Shown: positions 25,169-34,377 of the stretch, one piece after another
Layout of the letters: each line of letters opens with the position of its first letter
Numbering within the stretch: the first letter of the stretch is position 1
Source: Methylomonas methanica
GTDB lineage: Bacteria > Pseudomonadota > Gammaproteobacteria > Methylococcales > Methylomonadaceae
DNA: 45,932 nt
Assembly: GCF_001644035.1 (NCBI RefSeq)
Contig: NZ_LUUG01000042.1
Coordinates: 1 to 45,932 of the forward strand
Direction: 5' to 3'
Program-made: the position numbers and the translations under genes
Notes under the pieces: generated by a model
The model's database searches: none
Seen by the model: only the letters and a program-made list of their open reading frames with translations
What the model was told of the DNA's origin: nothing

Positions 25169-25956
25169 GGCGCATTATCCACATGGATTTGTCTGATCAA
25201 TCGAGTCGATTCTCCGGCGCTGTCCGTCAATGTGATGGTCAGTGTGACTATTCCGGAGTGCGACGCTGTCGCCGAACTATAGGCGAAATCGCAGCTACTG
25301 ACATTGTTGGCTTGTAGTTGTCCGTTGGTGCCAGCGGGAGGATCAACTTGTGTGGCACTGATGCTGTAGCCGCTGTAACGCAATAAAGTGCCCGCAAGCA
25401 GATCGCAACGATAGCTCAGCGGCGTATCGACGATAAAAAACCGTTGTTCCGGCGATTGCAGCGGAAATTGCTTGGCAGTTCCTAGAATCAACTGGGTCGT
25501 TGTGGACGTGTTGTCTAAGGTGGCGCGATTACTGCCGGCATACGCATCGCTAGTGCCGCTGCCCAGGTTGTAAATAACCAGTTCTCCCGCCGGCGTATTT
25601 TCCAAGCTGCCCATGACATCGAAGCGATTGTCGCTTGTCGTAAAGTCCAGAACGTCGCCGCTGCCGTCCGCTGCTAATTTTGCTCGATAACGGCCGCCTT
25701 CGCTGATATGTAAAAGCTCTAGTGTTGTGCCGCCGCCGGCAATGCGGATGCTGTTGGGCAGGGCGCGGCGAATGTCGCGTTGCATCAGCCGAAGCGCCGA
25801 TTCTGCGTTATCCACTAGTGTGGTGCGGCGCTCCAGATCGAGATAGCTTTTCACCGGCAGGGTAATAATGTCGGTCGTCATTGCCGCCAGAATGCCGACA
25901 ATGACCAGCACTGTAATTAACTCGATTAGGGTAAAGCCTTGATTAGCGCGGCGCAT
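25165..25956 (-). CDS. mshO: MSHA minor pilin MshO
   Basis: The 263-residue prepilin has the class IV signal MRRANQGFTLIELITVLVIVGILAAM (cleavage before F) and a long C-terminal domain of the MshO kind, with a YRCDLLAGTLLRYSGYSI segment. I chose the ATG at 25956, one base after the mshD stop, because it gives the standard short leader; a longer reading adds an unlikely hydrophobic stretch. It may sit at or near the pilus tip with MshC, D and P. Confidence 0.9.
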   Translation of the reverse strand: MRRANQGFTLIELITVLVIVGILAAMTTDIITLPVKSYLDLERRTTLVDNAESALRLMQRDIRRALPNSIRIAGGGTTLELLHISEGGRYRAKLAADGSGDVLDFTTSDNRFDVMGSLENTPAGELVIYNLGSGTSDAYAGSNRATLDNTSTTTQLILGTAKQFPLQSPEQRFFIVDTPLSYRCDLLAGTLLRYSGYSISATQVDPPAGTNGQLQANNVSSCDFAYSSATASHSGIVTLTITLTDSAGESTRLIRQIHVDNAP

Positions 25957-25957
25957 A

Positions 25958-26425
25958 TTAGTACTCGGCTCGATAACCCACCAAACGCAAATCGCTAACG
26001 CCTGGACCATTAACGGTAACGGTTATTTGTTTGGCATTTACGCCGTCGGTTAACGCAGTGCCGGCCGATACCGAGACCGTGACGTTATATTGCGATAAGC
26101 CGGCAACCGCATTGCCATCTTGATCGTGCACGCCAACGTCGCCCAGGCCTTTATAGTCATCGACATCGTCGTAGTCGGCTCTGGCACTAGTGCTTCCACC
26201 GCTATAGGCTTGGAGTAAAATTTCCTCCAGATAGGATTCCGCTATCGCGATGGCTTGATGCTGTAGCACCGGATTCGCGCTGTGGCTAACGGTTAGATTA
26301 ATCACCGATAACACGCCTAGCAGTCCGATGCTGATTATTAGCATCGATAGAACCAACTCTATCAGCGTAACGCCGATTTGCCGTTGATATGGAATTTTCG
26401 CATATGGCTTAAGACGAGCTGTCAT
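25958..26425 (-). CDS. mshD: MSHA minor pilin MshD
   Basis: The 155-residue prepilin has the leader MTARLKPYAKIPYQRQIG and then VTLIELVLSMLIISIGLLGVL, a class IV helix with cleavage before V. It continues with the family's HQAIAIAESYLEEILLQAY. The ATG at 26425 lies inside the mshC end by 17 bp, giving coupling; a TTG six bases upstream is less likely. It is part of the pilin operon, between mshC and mshO. Confidence 0.9.
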   Translation of the reverse strand: MTARLKPYAKIPYQRQIGVTLIELVLSMLIISIGLLGVLSVINLTVSHSANPVLQHQAIAIAESYLEEILLQAYSGGSTSARADYDDVDDYKGLGDVGVHDQDGNAVAGLSQYNVTVSVSAGTALTDGVNAKQITVTVNGPGVSDLRLVGYRAEY

Positions 26426-26900
26426 ACACAAAGCCGGTGTCTTTTACCACGCTGATTTGTTTACCGTTACTTCCGACACTGATTTGCTGGTCGGCGGATG
26501 CGTCGCCTTTGGCCGTGAAGTAAAAGGTCGTGTCGCTTAAATCAATGCCGGTCTGACTGCCCTGATAACTCGACTCTCCTGAACCAGGTCTAGCCACCGT
26601 TAGATCGAAATCGGTGGCGACGTTGGAGGCGCACTTGCTGCGATTCGTCGCGGATGGGCGGCGCAATTCGAATTGATTGGCGCTAATTTGTACTTGAACA
26701 TTGCAGCCGGTCGTCACCGCCAACTTTTGGGCGTGGCGAATGGCGCTGATGGTATCGTCGAAGAAGGTTCGTTCCTGATAAACCGACAGATCGAAAAACT
26801 TGTGTAATGCCGTTGCTGACAAAATACCGAGAATGACGATGGTCATTGCCAGCTCAACCAATGTAAAACCGCCTGAGCGGCGGTCCGAAATACTCAGCAT
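26409..26900 (-). CDS. mshC: MSHA minor pilin MshC
   Basis: The 163-residue prepilin has leader MLSISDRRSGG, cleavage before FTLVELAMTIVILGILSATAL, and a globular domain with two cysteines (GCNVQ; SKCASN) likely joined in a disulfide. Its HKFFDLSVYQERTFFDDTISAIRHAQKLAV segment resembles MshC/GspH-type minor pilins. It follows mshA after a 115-bp gap and is coupled to mshD. Confidence 0.9.
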   Translation of the reverse strand: MLSISDRRSGGFTLVELAMTIVILGILSATALHKFFDLSVYQERTFFDDTISAIRHAQKLAVTTGCNVQVQISANQFELRRPSATNRSKCASNVATDFDLTVARPGSGESSYQGSQTGIDLSDTTFYFTAKGDASADQQISVGSNGKQISVVKDTGFVYDSSS

Positions 26901-27015
26901 CTCAGTCTAACAGAGGCTATGGTCAAAAGCTGGCACCACACATGACCAATACCCTTTATGATCGGCATGGCGGGCTAAGTCTTCAATATATCCGGTCAGA
27001 GCTTCTTTATTTCCA

Positions 27016-27471
27016 TTACGAACAGTTACTGTTAACGATGCTGGCTGTAGCGGGGACCGATGCGCTGGTAGCTGCCGTGTATGTGATCTCGCAAGTAGCG
27101 GCAGTCGTTACGCCGGATGAAAAACCGATCTTTGTGCCGGCAGTAGTGAACGAAAGGTCGCCGGTCAAGCGGATGGCCGAGCCGATACCGGCAGCGGTTG
27201 CTGCTGGGTAGCCATACACCAAATCCACGGTACTGCCTTCCAGCGTTATGGTTTGGCCCGACGCGGCGGTTTTGCTTTCGAGCAGGGCTTGGGCGTGCGC
27301 AATGGTTATCGCGGAGTTAACCGCGCCAAGCGCACCTTCCAGCGCCGCTGCCCGGGCATCTGACGACATGTTGGAAAACTTAGGCAAAGCGGTGGCCGCT
27401 AAAATGCCTAAAATCACGATGACCATGATCAGTTCTATTAATGTGAATCCTTGCTGTCGATATAATTTCAT
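27016..27471 (-). CDS. mshA: MSHA major pilin MshA
   Basis: The main structural subunit of the mannose-sensitive-haemagglutinin-type pilus. The 151-residue prepilin has the leader MKLYRQQG, processed before FTLIELIMVIVILGILAATALPKF, and a pilin domain (SDARAAALEGALGAVNSAITIAHAQAL). A C-terminal disulfide loop is formed by CEITYTAAT...NSNC. It is the first gene of the pilin operon. A GGAAAAAA ribosome site precedes the start, and a motif shared with the mshI promoter region lies 85 bp upstream. Confidence 0.95.
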   Translation of the reverse strand: MKLYRQQGFTLIELIMVIVILGILAATALPKFSNMSSDARAAALEGALGAVNSAITIAHAQALLESKTAASGQTITLEGSTVDLVYGYPAATAAGIGSAIRLTGDLSFTTAGTKIGFSSGVTTAATCEITYTAATSASVPATASIVNSNCS

Positions 27472-27555
27472 TGTTTTTTCCGAAAATTAAGGCGTAAACG
27501 AATATTCTGTTAAAAGTAAGGTATATGAATTGCTAGCTATTGTAGAGCATGACCT

Positions 27556-27567
27556 AGTCTATACTAA
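27556..27567 (-). promoter_or_regulatory. 12-bp motif shared by mshA and mshI upstream regions
   Basis: AGTCTATACTAA (TTAGTATAGACT on the coding strand) occurs 85 bp upstream of mshA and again, identical, at 39662-39673 upstream of mshI. It contains -10-like TATAGA and TAGTAT, but no convincing -35 was found. It could be a shared promoter core or a regulator site. Confidence 0.4.
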
Positions 27568-27638
27568 GGTTTAATTTTGGTTAAATATTGCCAAAAAGTG
27601 ATACATCTTCGGGTTTTAGTTCTGTTTAACCTACCGTT

Positions 27639-27866
27639 ATGAGCATACGAAAATTTATTTTTTGCGACATCTGTAACCCACAAGGTTTGCGCTCGATAGA
27701 ATTCCGGCGGGCGCCACGCAGTGACGAGCGCGTCGGCCGGCGCCTGAGTGACGGCAGAGCCTGGTTTGAGGGAGAGTTAAATTTGGCTGTCAATGCAGGC
27801 TGGCTGTGTACCGAGGACGGACGGCATATTTGTCCGGTTTGCCAAAATGTAACACACCAACCCTAA
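27639..27866 (+). CDS. Small zinc-knuckle protein, unknown function
   Basis: The 75-residue basic protein has two knuckles, CDIC near the N-terminus and CPVC near the C-terminus, spaced as in rubredoxin-like or zinc-ribbon folds. Between them lies GLRSIEFRRAPRSDERVGRRLSDGRAWFEGELNLAVNAGWL. The Arg-rich stretch might bind nucleic acid. It lies between the divergent mshA and mshQ, just ahead of mshQ in the same direction, so it could be co-transcribed with mshQ. The regular cysteine pairs argue that the gene is real. I do not recognise the family. Confidence 0.65.
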   Translation: MSIRKFIFCDICNPQGLRSIEFRRAPRSDERVGRRLSDGRAWFEGELNLAVNAGWLCTEDGRHICPVCQNVTHQP

Positions 27867-27872
27867 TCTTAC

Positions 27873-30428
27873 TTGGGAGCTTTGTTGACAAGAGTGCTTT
27901 TGACATTCCGGCAAAGACAGGCCTTAGAGTTATTCTTTCTGTTGATATGGAGTTTTAGTTACCCGGCCCATGCAGGAACCTATGCGGTTATTCCATATAC
28001 CTTTAGCTGGATAGATGCCGGCAGCCACAGCAAATTGGGGCCGACTACCGGTGGGTTGTACTCGGCAACATACAAATTTACCGGTAACAGCGGTTGCGGC
28101 AGTAGTGTGCCGATTCTCGACGACATCATCAGCGACGATATTCCGTTAGGGTTCAGTTTCCGATTCGGTGCCATTGATTTTACCAGTCTACGAGTGATGT
28201 CCAACGGGCGCATTCAGTTCAACAACAATGCCACCTGCGGTTTCGGTAGCCCGGTAACGCAATTGCCCTATCCGAACGCCGGGCTAGATTACAGCATGCG
28301 CATTTATGGTAACGATCTGGACCCCACTTTAAAGTCGGAAGTGAGCGGTTATTCCACGAGCTGTATCAGCCGAGCGAGTTGTTATGTCAGCTATGCCACT
28401 GCCGGTTCCGCACCGGATCGGCAATTTGTGGTGACTTGGTATCACGTCCCGGAATGGACAAGCACTAATTCCGCCTCAGGTGCCTATGATTTACAGCTCA
28501 TTCTCCAAGAAAATGGCGAGTTCATTTATCAATTTGGTAGTTCGGTGCGGGGCCCAGCCGCTGCCTTGGCGCAGATTGGCTGGCAAATAAGCACTAGCGA
28601 CTATGCCGTCTCTTCTGTCGGGTTTCCCACCGATAACAGCGCATTTAAATTCTATATTCCCGGCTCCAGTACGACGGTACCGGGTAAGTTTAATGCATTT
28701 GATTCCACCACCGCAGCCGCAGACAATACTGGATATATCAAAACCAAAATTGCCGGCAGCAGTTTTACGTTGGATGTGGTTGCAACGAATAGTACCGGCG
28801 CAACCAGAACCACAGGTTTTACCGGCGGCGTTGCAATCGAGTTAGTGGATGCCAGTAGCGGCTCCTGCAGTACTTATCCGACGATTGGTAATGCGGCAAT
28901 CGTTAATTTTACTTCTGCCGATGCCGGGCGAAAGACAGTTGCTTTTTCTGAAAGCAATGTCTGGCAGAATGTGCGGATAAGGATTAAGTATCCGTTTTTT
29001 AGTCCAAGTGTGATCGCATGTTCTACGGATAACTTTGCCATTCGCCCATACGAGTTGATGGCAGTGGCAAGTGATAGTAACTGGACTTCAGCCGGTACCA
29101 GCCGAACACTTAATGCGGCGACGGCATCCGCTACGCCAACCCATAAGGCCGGACAACCGTTTACAATAACTGCGACTGCTAAGAACGCAGTGGGTGCAGT
29201 GACTTCCCGCTATAACGGCACGCCAAGTGCCGGTACGGTCAATTGTGTACTGCCTGCTACGGGCTGCGTAATGGGTACATTTTCTGCCGGTGGATTTTCC
29301 AACAGTGCTGGCGTAGCTACCTCCACAACAGCCAGCTATTCAGAAGTCGGGGCCATCAGCAGTAGCGTATCTGATGCCAACTTTGCCGCTGTCGATACCG
29401 CTGACGGCTCAACTTTAGCCGAACGCACGGTGAGTTCTGCGATATTTACGATAGGACGCTTTGTACCGGACTATTTTGACGTTACGTTGAATACGCCGGT
29501 ATTTTCGCCGGGCTGCGGACATTTTACGTATATCGGCCAACCAATTAAATATGCAACGCAGCCGGTAGCCGAGGTAACTGCAAAAAATGCCGCTGCGGTA
29601 ATTTCGGTAAATTACACCGGCAGTTTATGGAAAATAAGCCCCAGCAACCTAAGTTACGGCATCACACCCAGTTATGCCGAAGCTAGTCAGAGCTTGACTG
29701 TTTTGAACAATAGCGTACCGATTGCGACCGATAACGGCAACGGTACCGGCAGCTTGAGCTTTGCAGATACCACAAGCAATATTCTTGCGATAGCTCGCGG
29801 CAATCCCGTTGCGCCGTTAAACGCCGAAATTGCCTTGAGTTTTAACTTGCAAGATACCGATGCTGTGCAGGTGGCTCGCATCAACGGTGTAGCTGGTAGC
29901 AATCCGGTGAAATTCGGGGCGGCGAGTGCCGGAAACGGCATTGCTTTCTCTGGCGGCAACAAAACCCAGCGCTGGGGACGTTTGACGCTAAGCAATGCCC
30001 ACGGTTCGGAACTGACAACCTTACCCGTGCCCTTGTTCAGCGAGTATTTCAACGGCACTGCTTTCGTGACCAACACCGCCGACAATTGCACTAGTCTCAG
30101 CTCAAGTACTCAGCTAAAGCTTAGTAACTCAAACACCTCAGGAGGCGCCTTACAAGCAGGCACCACTGCGATGACAATTGGCTCAGGGACCTCGACCGCT
30201 ATTTTGGCAAACACGCCTTTGCTCGCAGGGAACGGGGGCCTGAGTTTCAGTGCGCCGGGGGCCGGCAATACCGGCAATATTGATGTCAGTGCAGACTTAA
30301 GCAGTCTGCCGTGGCTGTTATTCGATTGGGATCACGACAACGCGCACGATGACGCGCCAACGGCCAAGGCCACGTTTGGTATCTATAAAGGCAACAGCCG
30401 ACAGATTTATCTGCGGGAAGTTTACTAG
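27873..30428 (+). CDS. mshQ: MshQ-like surface protein with DUF6701 domain
   Basis: MshQ is a large exported protein found in MSHA loci, perhaps an adhesin-like tip or surface component. The 851-residue precursor has a signal peptide (ELFFLLIWSFSYPAHA) and an N-terminal beta-rich lectin-like region (FRFGAIDFTSLRVMSNGRIQFNNN). The long C-terminal part matches DUF6701, with PDYFDVTLNTPVFSPGCGHFTYIGQP, CTSLSSSTQLKLSN, and the end WLLFDWDHDNAHDDAPTAKATFGIYKGNSRQIYLREVY. The start is unsure: TTG at 27873, 27882 or 27885 or GTG at 27894 are possible, with GGGAG at 27875-27879 favouring 27885. It runs opposite to the other msh genes, and its stop shares CTAG with the mshG stop. Confidence 0.9.
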   Translation: MGALLTRVLLTFRQRQALELFFLLIWSFSYPAHAGTYAVIPYTFSWIDAGSHSKLGPTTGGLYSATYKFTGNSGCGSSVPILDDIISDDIPLGFSFRFGAIDFTSLRVMSNGRIQFNNNATCGFGSPVTQLPYPNAGLDYSMRIYGNDLDPTLKSEVSGYSTSCISRASCYVSYATAGSAPDRQFVVTWYHVPEWTSTNSASGAYDLQLILQENGEFIYQFGSSVRGPAAALAQIGWQISTSDYAVSSVGFPTDNSAFKFYIPGSSTTVPGKFNAFDSTTAAADNTGYIKTKIAGSSFTLDVVATNSTGATRTTGFTGGVAIELVDASSGSCSTYPTIGNAAIVNFTSADAGRKTVAFSESNVWQNVRIRIKYPFFSPSVIACSTDNFAIRPYELMAVASDSNWTSAGTSRTLNAATASATPTHKAGQPFTITATAKNAVGAVTSRYNGTPSAGTVNCVLPATGCVMGTFSAGGFSNSAGVATSTTASYSEVGAISSSVSDANFAAVDTADGSTLAERTVSSAIFTIGRFVPDYFDVTLNTPVFSPGCGHFTYIGQPIKYATQPVAEVTAKNAAAVISVNYTGSLWKISPSNLSYGITPSYAEASQSLTVLNNSVPIATDNGNGTGSLSFADTTSNILAIARGNPVAPLNAEIALSFNLQDTDAVQVARINGVAGSNPVKFGAASAGNGIAFSGGNKTQRWGRLTLSNAHGSELTTLPVPLFSEYFNGTAFVTNTADNCTSLSSSTQLKLSNSNTSGGALQAGTTAMTIGSGTSTAILANTPLLAGNGGLSFSAPGAGNTGNIDVSADLSSLPWLLFDWDHDNAHDDAPTAKATFGIYKGNSRQIYLREVY

Positions 30429-31648
30429 CGATGCATATTGGTGGATAAATCCCACATCGGTAGAAATATACCCAATGCCAGCACCAGTACCATGATGCCG
30501 ATCACTACGATCAATACCGGCTCAATGACGCTGGAGAGCACTTTCAGATCCGCATCAATCTCGCCTTCGTAAAAATCCGCCACTTCATGCAACATTTCCG
30601 CGATGTTGCCGGACTCTTCGCCGACCATAATCATTTGAATCACCAAGGGCGGAAACAAGCCGATGCTTTTTGCCATGCGGCTGATACTGTCGCCTTTTTC
30701 GATGCCAATCCGCATCTTATGCAGCTTGGCGCCGATGTATTCGTTGCCGACTGCTTTGGAAACAATCGCAATACCCTGAATCAACGGTACGCCGGCGGTT
30801 AATATCATCGCAAAGGCGCGAGAAAATCGTTCCATCGTCGCCCGTTCGACGATGCTGCCGACCGCCGGAATTTTTAGCAACAGCCAATGCCATTGCTTCA
30901 AGCCTTCCGGATTTTCCAGATATTTAGCAACCAACAAAGCCGCCGCGATCAATGCCGCCAACAGGTGTGGCCAGTAATTGACCGTAAATTCCGAGATCGA
31001 CATCAGCAGACGGGTTTGCCAGGGCAGCTGCGCGCCCATTTTGTCGAACATGCCTTTAAAGGCCGGAATGACATAGATATTGACGATGACCAGGGCGATG
31101 CTGATGGCCGCGATTACCATGCCGGGGTAACGCAACGCGGTTTTGATGCGGTTCTCGGTATCCTTTTCCCGCTCCAGATAATGACTGATTTGCAGAAAAG
31201 CTTGTTCCAGGCTGCCGGTGGTCTCGCCGACATTGACAATGCTGAGCAATAGTAACGGGAAAATCCGGTCGTATTGCGCCATGGCTTGCGACAGCGGTTG
31301 GCCGGATTCCAGTTTGCGCGTGATCCCAACCAAAGCCTGCTTCAAGGCAATATTGCGGCTGGAATCGGCCAGGCTGCTAATGGCGCGGGACAGCGGCACG
31401 CCGGCTTTGGTCAGGCTATACATCTGCCGACTGAACAGAATCAGGTCGTTGATATTGAGAGCCCTTAAGGCGCGCCAGTGCGAAAATTGTTCCAGCAAGT
31501 CGGTGCCGCTAGCGATCGGTTCGATGGCGATGGGGGTCAAACCCCGGCTATTTAGGGTTTGTGCGACGGTCTGCGCGGATTCGGCTTCCAACTGACCGTT
31601 GATCAGTTGGCCTTTGGGATTGCGGGCCTTATAGGCAAAATTAGCCAT
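30425..31648 (-). CDS. mshG: MshG inner-membrane platform protein (GspF/PilC family)
   Basis: The 407-residue polytopic protein anchors the assembly ATPase to the growing pilus. It shows the duplicated GspF domain: LILFSRQMYSLTKAGVPLSRAI and FSRAFAMILTAGVPLIQGI. Membrane helices are around MVIAAISIALVIVNIYVIPAF and HLLAALIAAALLVAKYL, with the end VLSSVIEPVLIVVIGIMVLVLALGIFLPMW. The N-terminal cytoplasmic segment FAYKARNPKGQLINGQLEAES is typical. It is the last gene of the machinery operon, right after mshE, and ends convergently with mshQ. Confidence 0.95.
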   Translation of the reverse strand: MANFAYKARNPKGQLINGQLEAESAQTVAQTLNSRGLTPIAIEPIASGTDLLEQFSHWRALRALNINDLILFSRQMYSLTKAGVPLSRAISSLADSSRNIALKQALVGITRKLESGQPLSQAMAQYDRIFPLLLLSIVNVGETTGSLEQAFLQISHYLEREKDTENRIKTALRYPGMVIAAISIALVIVNIYVIPAFKGMFDKMGAQLPWQTRLLMSISEFTVNYWPHLLAALIAAALLVAKYLENPEGLKQWHWLLLKIPAVGSIVERATMERFSRAFAMILTAGVPLIQGIAIVSKAVGNEYIGAKLHKMRIGIEKGDSISRMAKSIGLFPPLVIQMIMVGEESGNIAEMLHEVADFYEGEIDADLKVLSSVIEPVLIVVIGIMVLVLALGIFLPMWDLSTNMHR

Positions 31649-31649
31649 C

Positions 31650-33347
31650 TCAGTTTTCCGAGATACGCATGATTTCGTGTAAGGTTGTAGTGCCTTGCTT
31701 GACCAGCTCCAGCGCTTGTTCAGTAAACGGCTTAAAACCCGGCGTGGCGCGGGCGGCTGAGATAAATCCGGCAGAATCGTTGCGACGCAAGGCGTCCAGG
31801 GTGTCGTGGTTCAACTCCAACAGTTCATAAACGCCGATGCGGCCGCGATAGCCTACGTGGTTGCAGTATTGGCAGCCGGCGCCTTTCTTAAGCGCAATGT
31901 CGCCGGCGCGTAGATTAAAGGTTTTTTCCAGCCAGATGCTTTGGCCTTCGTTGATCTCTGCGGCTTGTGCGCAGCGGTCGCAAATTTTCCTGACCAGGCG
32001 CTGCGCGACAATGACTTTTAATGCACTGGCCAAAATATAGCCTTCGATGCCCATATCCAGCAGCCGGGTGGCGGTTTCCACCGCGCCGTTGGTATGCAAG
32101 GTCGAGAACACCAAATGGCCGGTGATCGAGGCTCGAACTGCGATTTCGGCGGTTTCCCTATCGCGAATCTCCCCAACCAGAATTACGTCAGGATCCTGCC
32201 GTAGCGCCGAGCGCAGCACGCTGGCAAAGGTCAGGCCGATCTTGTCGTTGACTTGCGCCTGATTGATACGCGGCAGACTGTATTCCACAGGGTCCTCGGC
32301 GGTGATGATTTTGGTCTGCGGATAGTTAACCGACGATAGCGCCGCATACAGCGTGGTGGTCTTGCCGCTGCCGGTGGGGCCGGTGACTAAAATCAAACCG
32401 TGCGGGTTGCGGATATGGGATTTAAAACGGCTCAGCAATTCCGCAGGCATGCCGAGTAGCTCCAAATCCAGCAAACCCTTGGATTGATCCAGAATCCGCA
32501 TCACCACCGATTCGCCACTTTGAATCGGCAGCGTCGATAGCCGCACGTCCAGCGCCTTGTTTTTGACCCGAATACTGAAACGGCCGTCTTGCGGCAGGCG
32601 TTTTTCGGAAATATTCAAACCGCACATCAGCTTCAGACGCACCATCAGCGCCGGGGCGATGTTGATGTTGTCCAACACTTGTTCGTTCAACACCCCGTCT
32701 ACCCGTTGGCGGATGCGCAGCACGTTTTCGTCCGGTTCAATGTGAATGTCCGAGGCGTTGGTTTGCACCGCGTCTTCGAAAATAGATTGCAGCAGTTTAA
32801 CCACCGGTGCGTCGCTGACTTCGCTGCTGGAGAGCAGGGCGTTCAGGTCGAATTGGTTTTCTGCCAGTTCGTCGCTGAGCTGGTCGGCCAGATTGCTGAT
32901 TTCTTCGGTGCGGCGGTAGGCCTGGTCGATGGCGGTGAGCAAATCCGATTCGCGCACCACCGCCTGGCGTATGCGCTTTTTCAGCACCCGGCTCAGTTCG
33001 TCCAGCCCCATTAAATCGGTAGGATCGGCCATTGCCAGCAATACGTCGTTGGCGTTGCTCTCCAATAGCATTACCCGAAAGCGGCGGGCCAGGTTCTCCG
33101 GTAGTTCCTTGCAAATTTCCGGTTTGCGCTTGTATTGGGAAATATCCAGGAAAGGGATTTGCAGTTGCCGGGACAGGAAACTGAGTAAATCGGTCTCGGA
33201 AATATAATTCAGATCGACCAAGGTGCGGCCCAGCTTGCGGCCGGTTTTTTTCTGTTCGGCCAACGCTGTCATCAATTGCTCGTGACTGATGATACGGTGT
33301 TGTACCAACAAGTCGCCGATGCGGATTTTCTTTTGCGGATATTCCAT
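31650..33347 (-). CDS. mshE: MshE pilus-extension ATPase with c-di-GMP motifs
   Basis: The 565-residue hexameric ATPase powers pilus extension. Its C-terminal GspE core has Walker A GPTGSGKT (323-330), an Asp box (ITAEDPVEY), Walker B ILVGEIRDRETAE and a tetracysteine zinc site (CDRC...CQYC). The N-terminus contains two MshEN-type c-di-GMP motifs, IRIGDLLVQHRIISHEQL (8-25) and KLGRTLVDLNYISETDLL (38-55). The usual Gly is His in the first and Asn in the second. Known MshE proteins extend the pilus when this domain binds c-di-GMP; I infer the same here, with uncertainty due to those changes. It is followed by mshG. Confidence 0.95.
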   Translation of the reverse strand: MEYPQKKIRIGDLLVQHRIISHEQLMTALAEQKKTGRKLGRTLVDLNYISETDLLSFLSRQLQIPFLDISQYKRKPEICKELPENLARRFRVMLLESNANDVLLAMADPTDLMGLDELSRVLKKRIRQAVVRESDLLTAIDQAYRRTEEISNLADQLSDELAENQFDLNALLSSSEVSDAPVVKLLQSIFEDAVQTNASDIHIEPDENVLRIRQRVDGVLNEQVLDNINIAPALMVRLKLMCGLNISEKRLPQDGRFSIRVKNKALDVRLSTLPIQSGESVVMRILDQSKGLLDLELLGMPAELLSRFKSHIRNPHGLILVTGPTGSGKTTTLYAALSSVNYPQTKIITAEDPVEYSLPRINQAQVNDKIGLTFASVLRSALRQDPDVILVGEIRDRETAEIAVRASITGHLVFSTLHTNGAVETATRLLDMGIEGYILASALKVIVAQRLVRKICDRCAQAAEINEGQSIWLEKTFNLRAGDIALKKGAGCQYCNHVGYRGRIGVYELLELNHDTLDALRRNDSAGFISAARATPGFKPFTEQALELVKQGTTTLHEIMRISEN

Positions 33348-33357
33348 GGCGGGTGAA

Positions 33358-34377
33358 TTAATTCAGGGCGCTGAGACGTTGTTTAATATAGTTCACAACG
33401 TCTGCGTGCAAGGTGTTTTTGTCCAGCGCTTGCTGGTAAGCCTGCGCGGCCGCTTGCGTCTGGTTCAACTTGTCCTGGCAAATCGCCAAGCCCAACCAGT
33501 GTTCGGCTTTCTCCGGCTGTTGCTGAGTTAGTCGTTGGTAGATACGTTCGGCTGGTGGGAAGCGCTGCTGTTGTTGGTAGCCGGCGGCGAGTAAGGACAG
33601 ATAAGTCGTATCGTCCACCGAGTCGGGGTTAATCTGTTCCAGTGTGTTTGTCGCTGCCGCAAAGTTTTTTTGCTGAACGTATAAATGCGCCTGAGTTTTT
33701 ACGAACAATAGGTTGTCCGGGAATAATTGCAGGCTTTCTTGTACAAAATCAGCTATTTCTTCCGGGTTGGCATGCGCTTTTAACAGGGTTTGCAGGAGTA
33801 GGGTGCGTGCGCCCAAATGACTGGGGTTAAGCTGCAAGGCATCGCGCAATAGTGCGTCGATCATCGGCGCCGACTTGCCGGTTTTAGCGCGCCGGTACAG
33901 GGCGTCGGCCTGTTCAGCGGGCGTTTGTGTTTTAACGGGTTTGACTGCCGGCGCGACGATTGGCGGAATCGGTGCGGCGTTTGCAGGCGGTTGCGGCACT
34001 TCCGGCTCTACTGCTTTGCTTGATTGGATAATTTGCTCGGTTTTGATCGCTGCCGGTTCGGTGCCGCCGGTATTCGCTGGCGACGCCTCGGGTAGTGTTA
34101 CTTTTGGCGGTTCCGGCACTGTCGGTGCCGATATTTGTGCAGGTGCGGCCGGCGGTGCCATGGCGGGCGCGGCAACCGCCGGCTGTTCCGTTTGGGTCGA
34201 GTGAGTTTGCCGCCACACGTAATGCACGGGCAGTGTCAATGCAAACGCAATTAACCAGTACCAACGGCGTTGATGCTGGGTATGTGGGGCCGGCCTTAGC
34301 TCCAGTTTTGGGGCGGACGTTGCATTTGCGGTGTTGCGTTGTTCCAAATCGCGCAACATTTGATTGATTAGGCTCAT
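33358..34377 (-). CDS. mshN: MshN, TPR protein of MSHA assembly
   Basis: The 339-residue protein has a conserved N-terminal cytoplasmic tag MSLINQMLRDLEQR and a membrane helix (WYWLIAFALTLPVHYVW). A Pro/Ala-rich periplasmic linker follows, then TPR repeats in the C-terminal half (ALLRDALQLNPSHLGARTLLLQ; EKAEHWLGLAICQDKLNQTQAAAQAYQQAL). This is the MshN layout. The ATG at 34377 overlaps the mshM stop as ATGA, which decides the start against a longer hydrophobic reading. It probably couples the outer and inner parts of the machine. Confidence 0.92.
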   Translation of the reverse strand: MSLINQMLRDLEQRNTANATSAPKLELRPAPHTQHQRRWYWLIAFALTLPVHYVWRQTHSTQTEQPAVAAPAMAPPAAPAQISAPTVPEPPKVTLPEASPANTGGTEPAAIKTEQIIQSSKAVEPEVPQPPANAAPIPPIVAPAVKPVKTQTPAEQADALYRRAKTGKSAPMIDALLRDALQLNPSHLGARTLLLQTLLKAHANPEEIADFVQESLQLFPDNLLFVKTQAHLYVQQKNFAAATNTLEQINPDSVDDTTYLSLLAAGYQQQQRFPPAERIYQRLTQQQPEKAEHWLGLAICQDKLNQTQAAAQAYQQALDKNTLHADVVNYIKQRLSALN

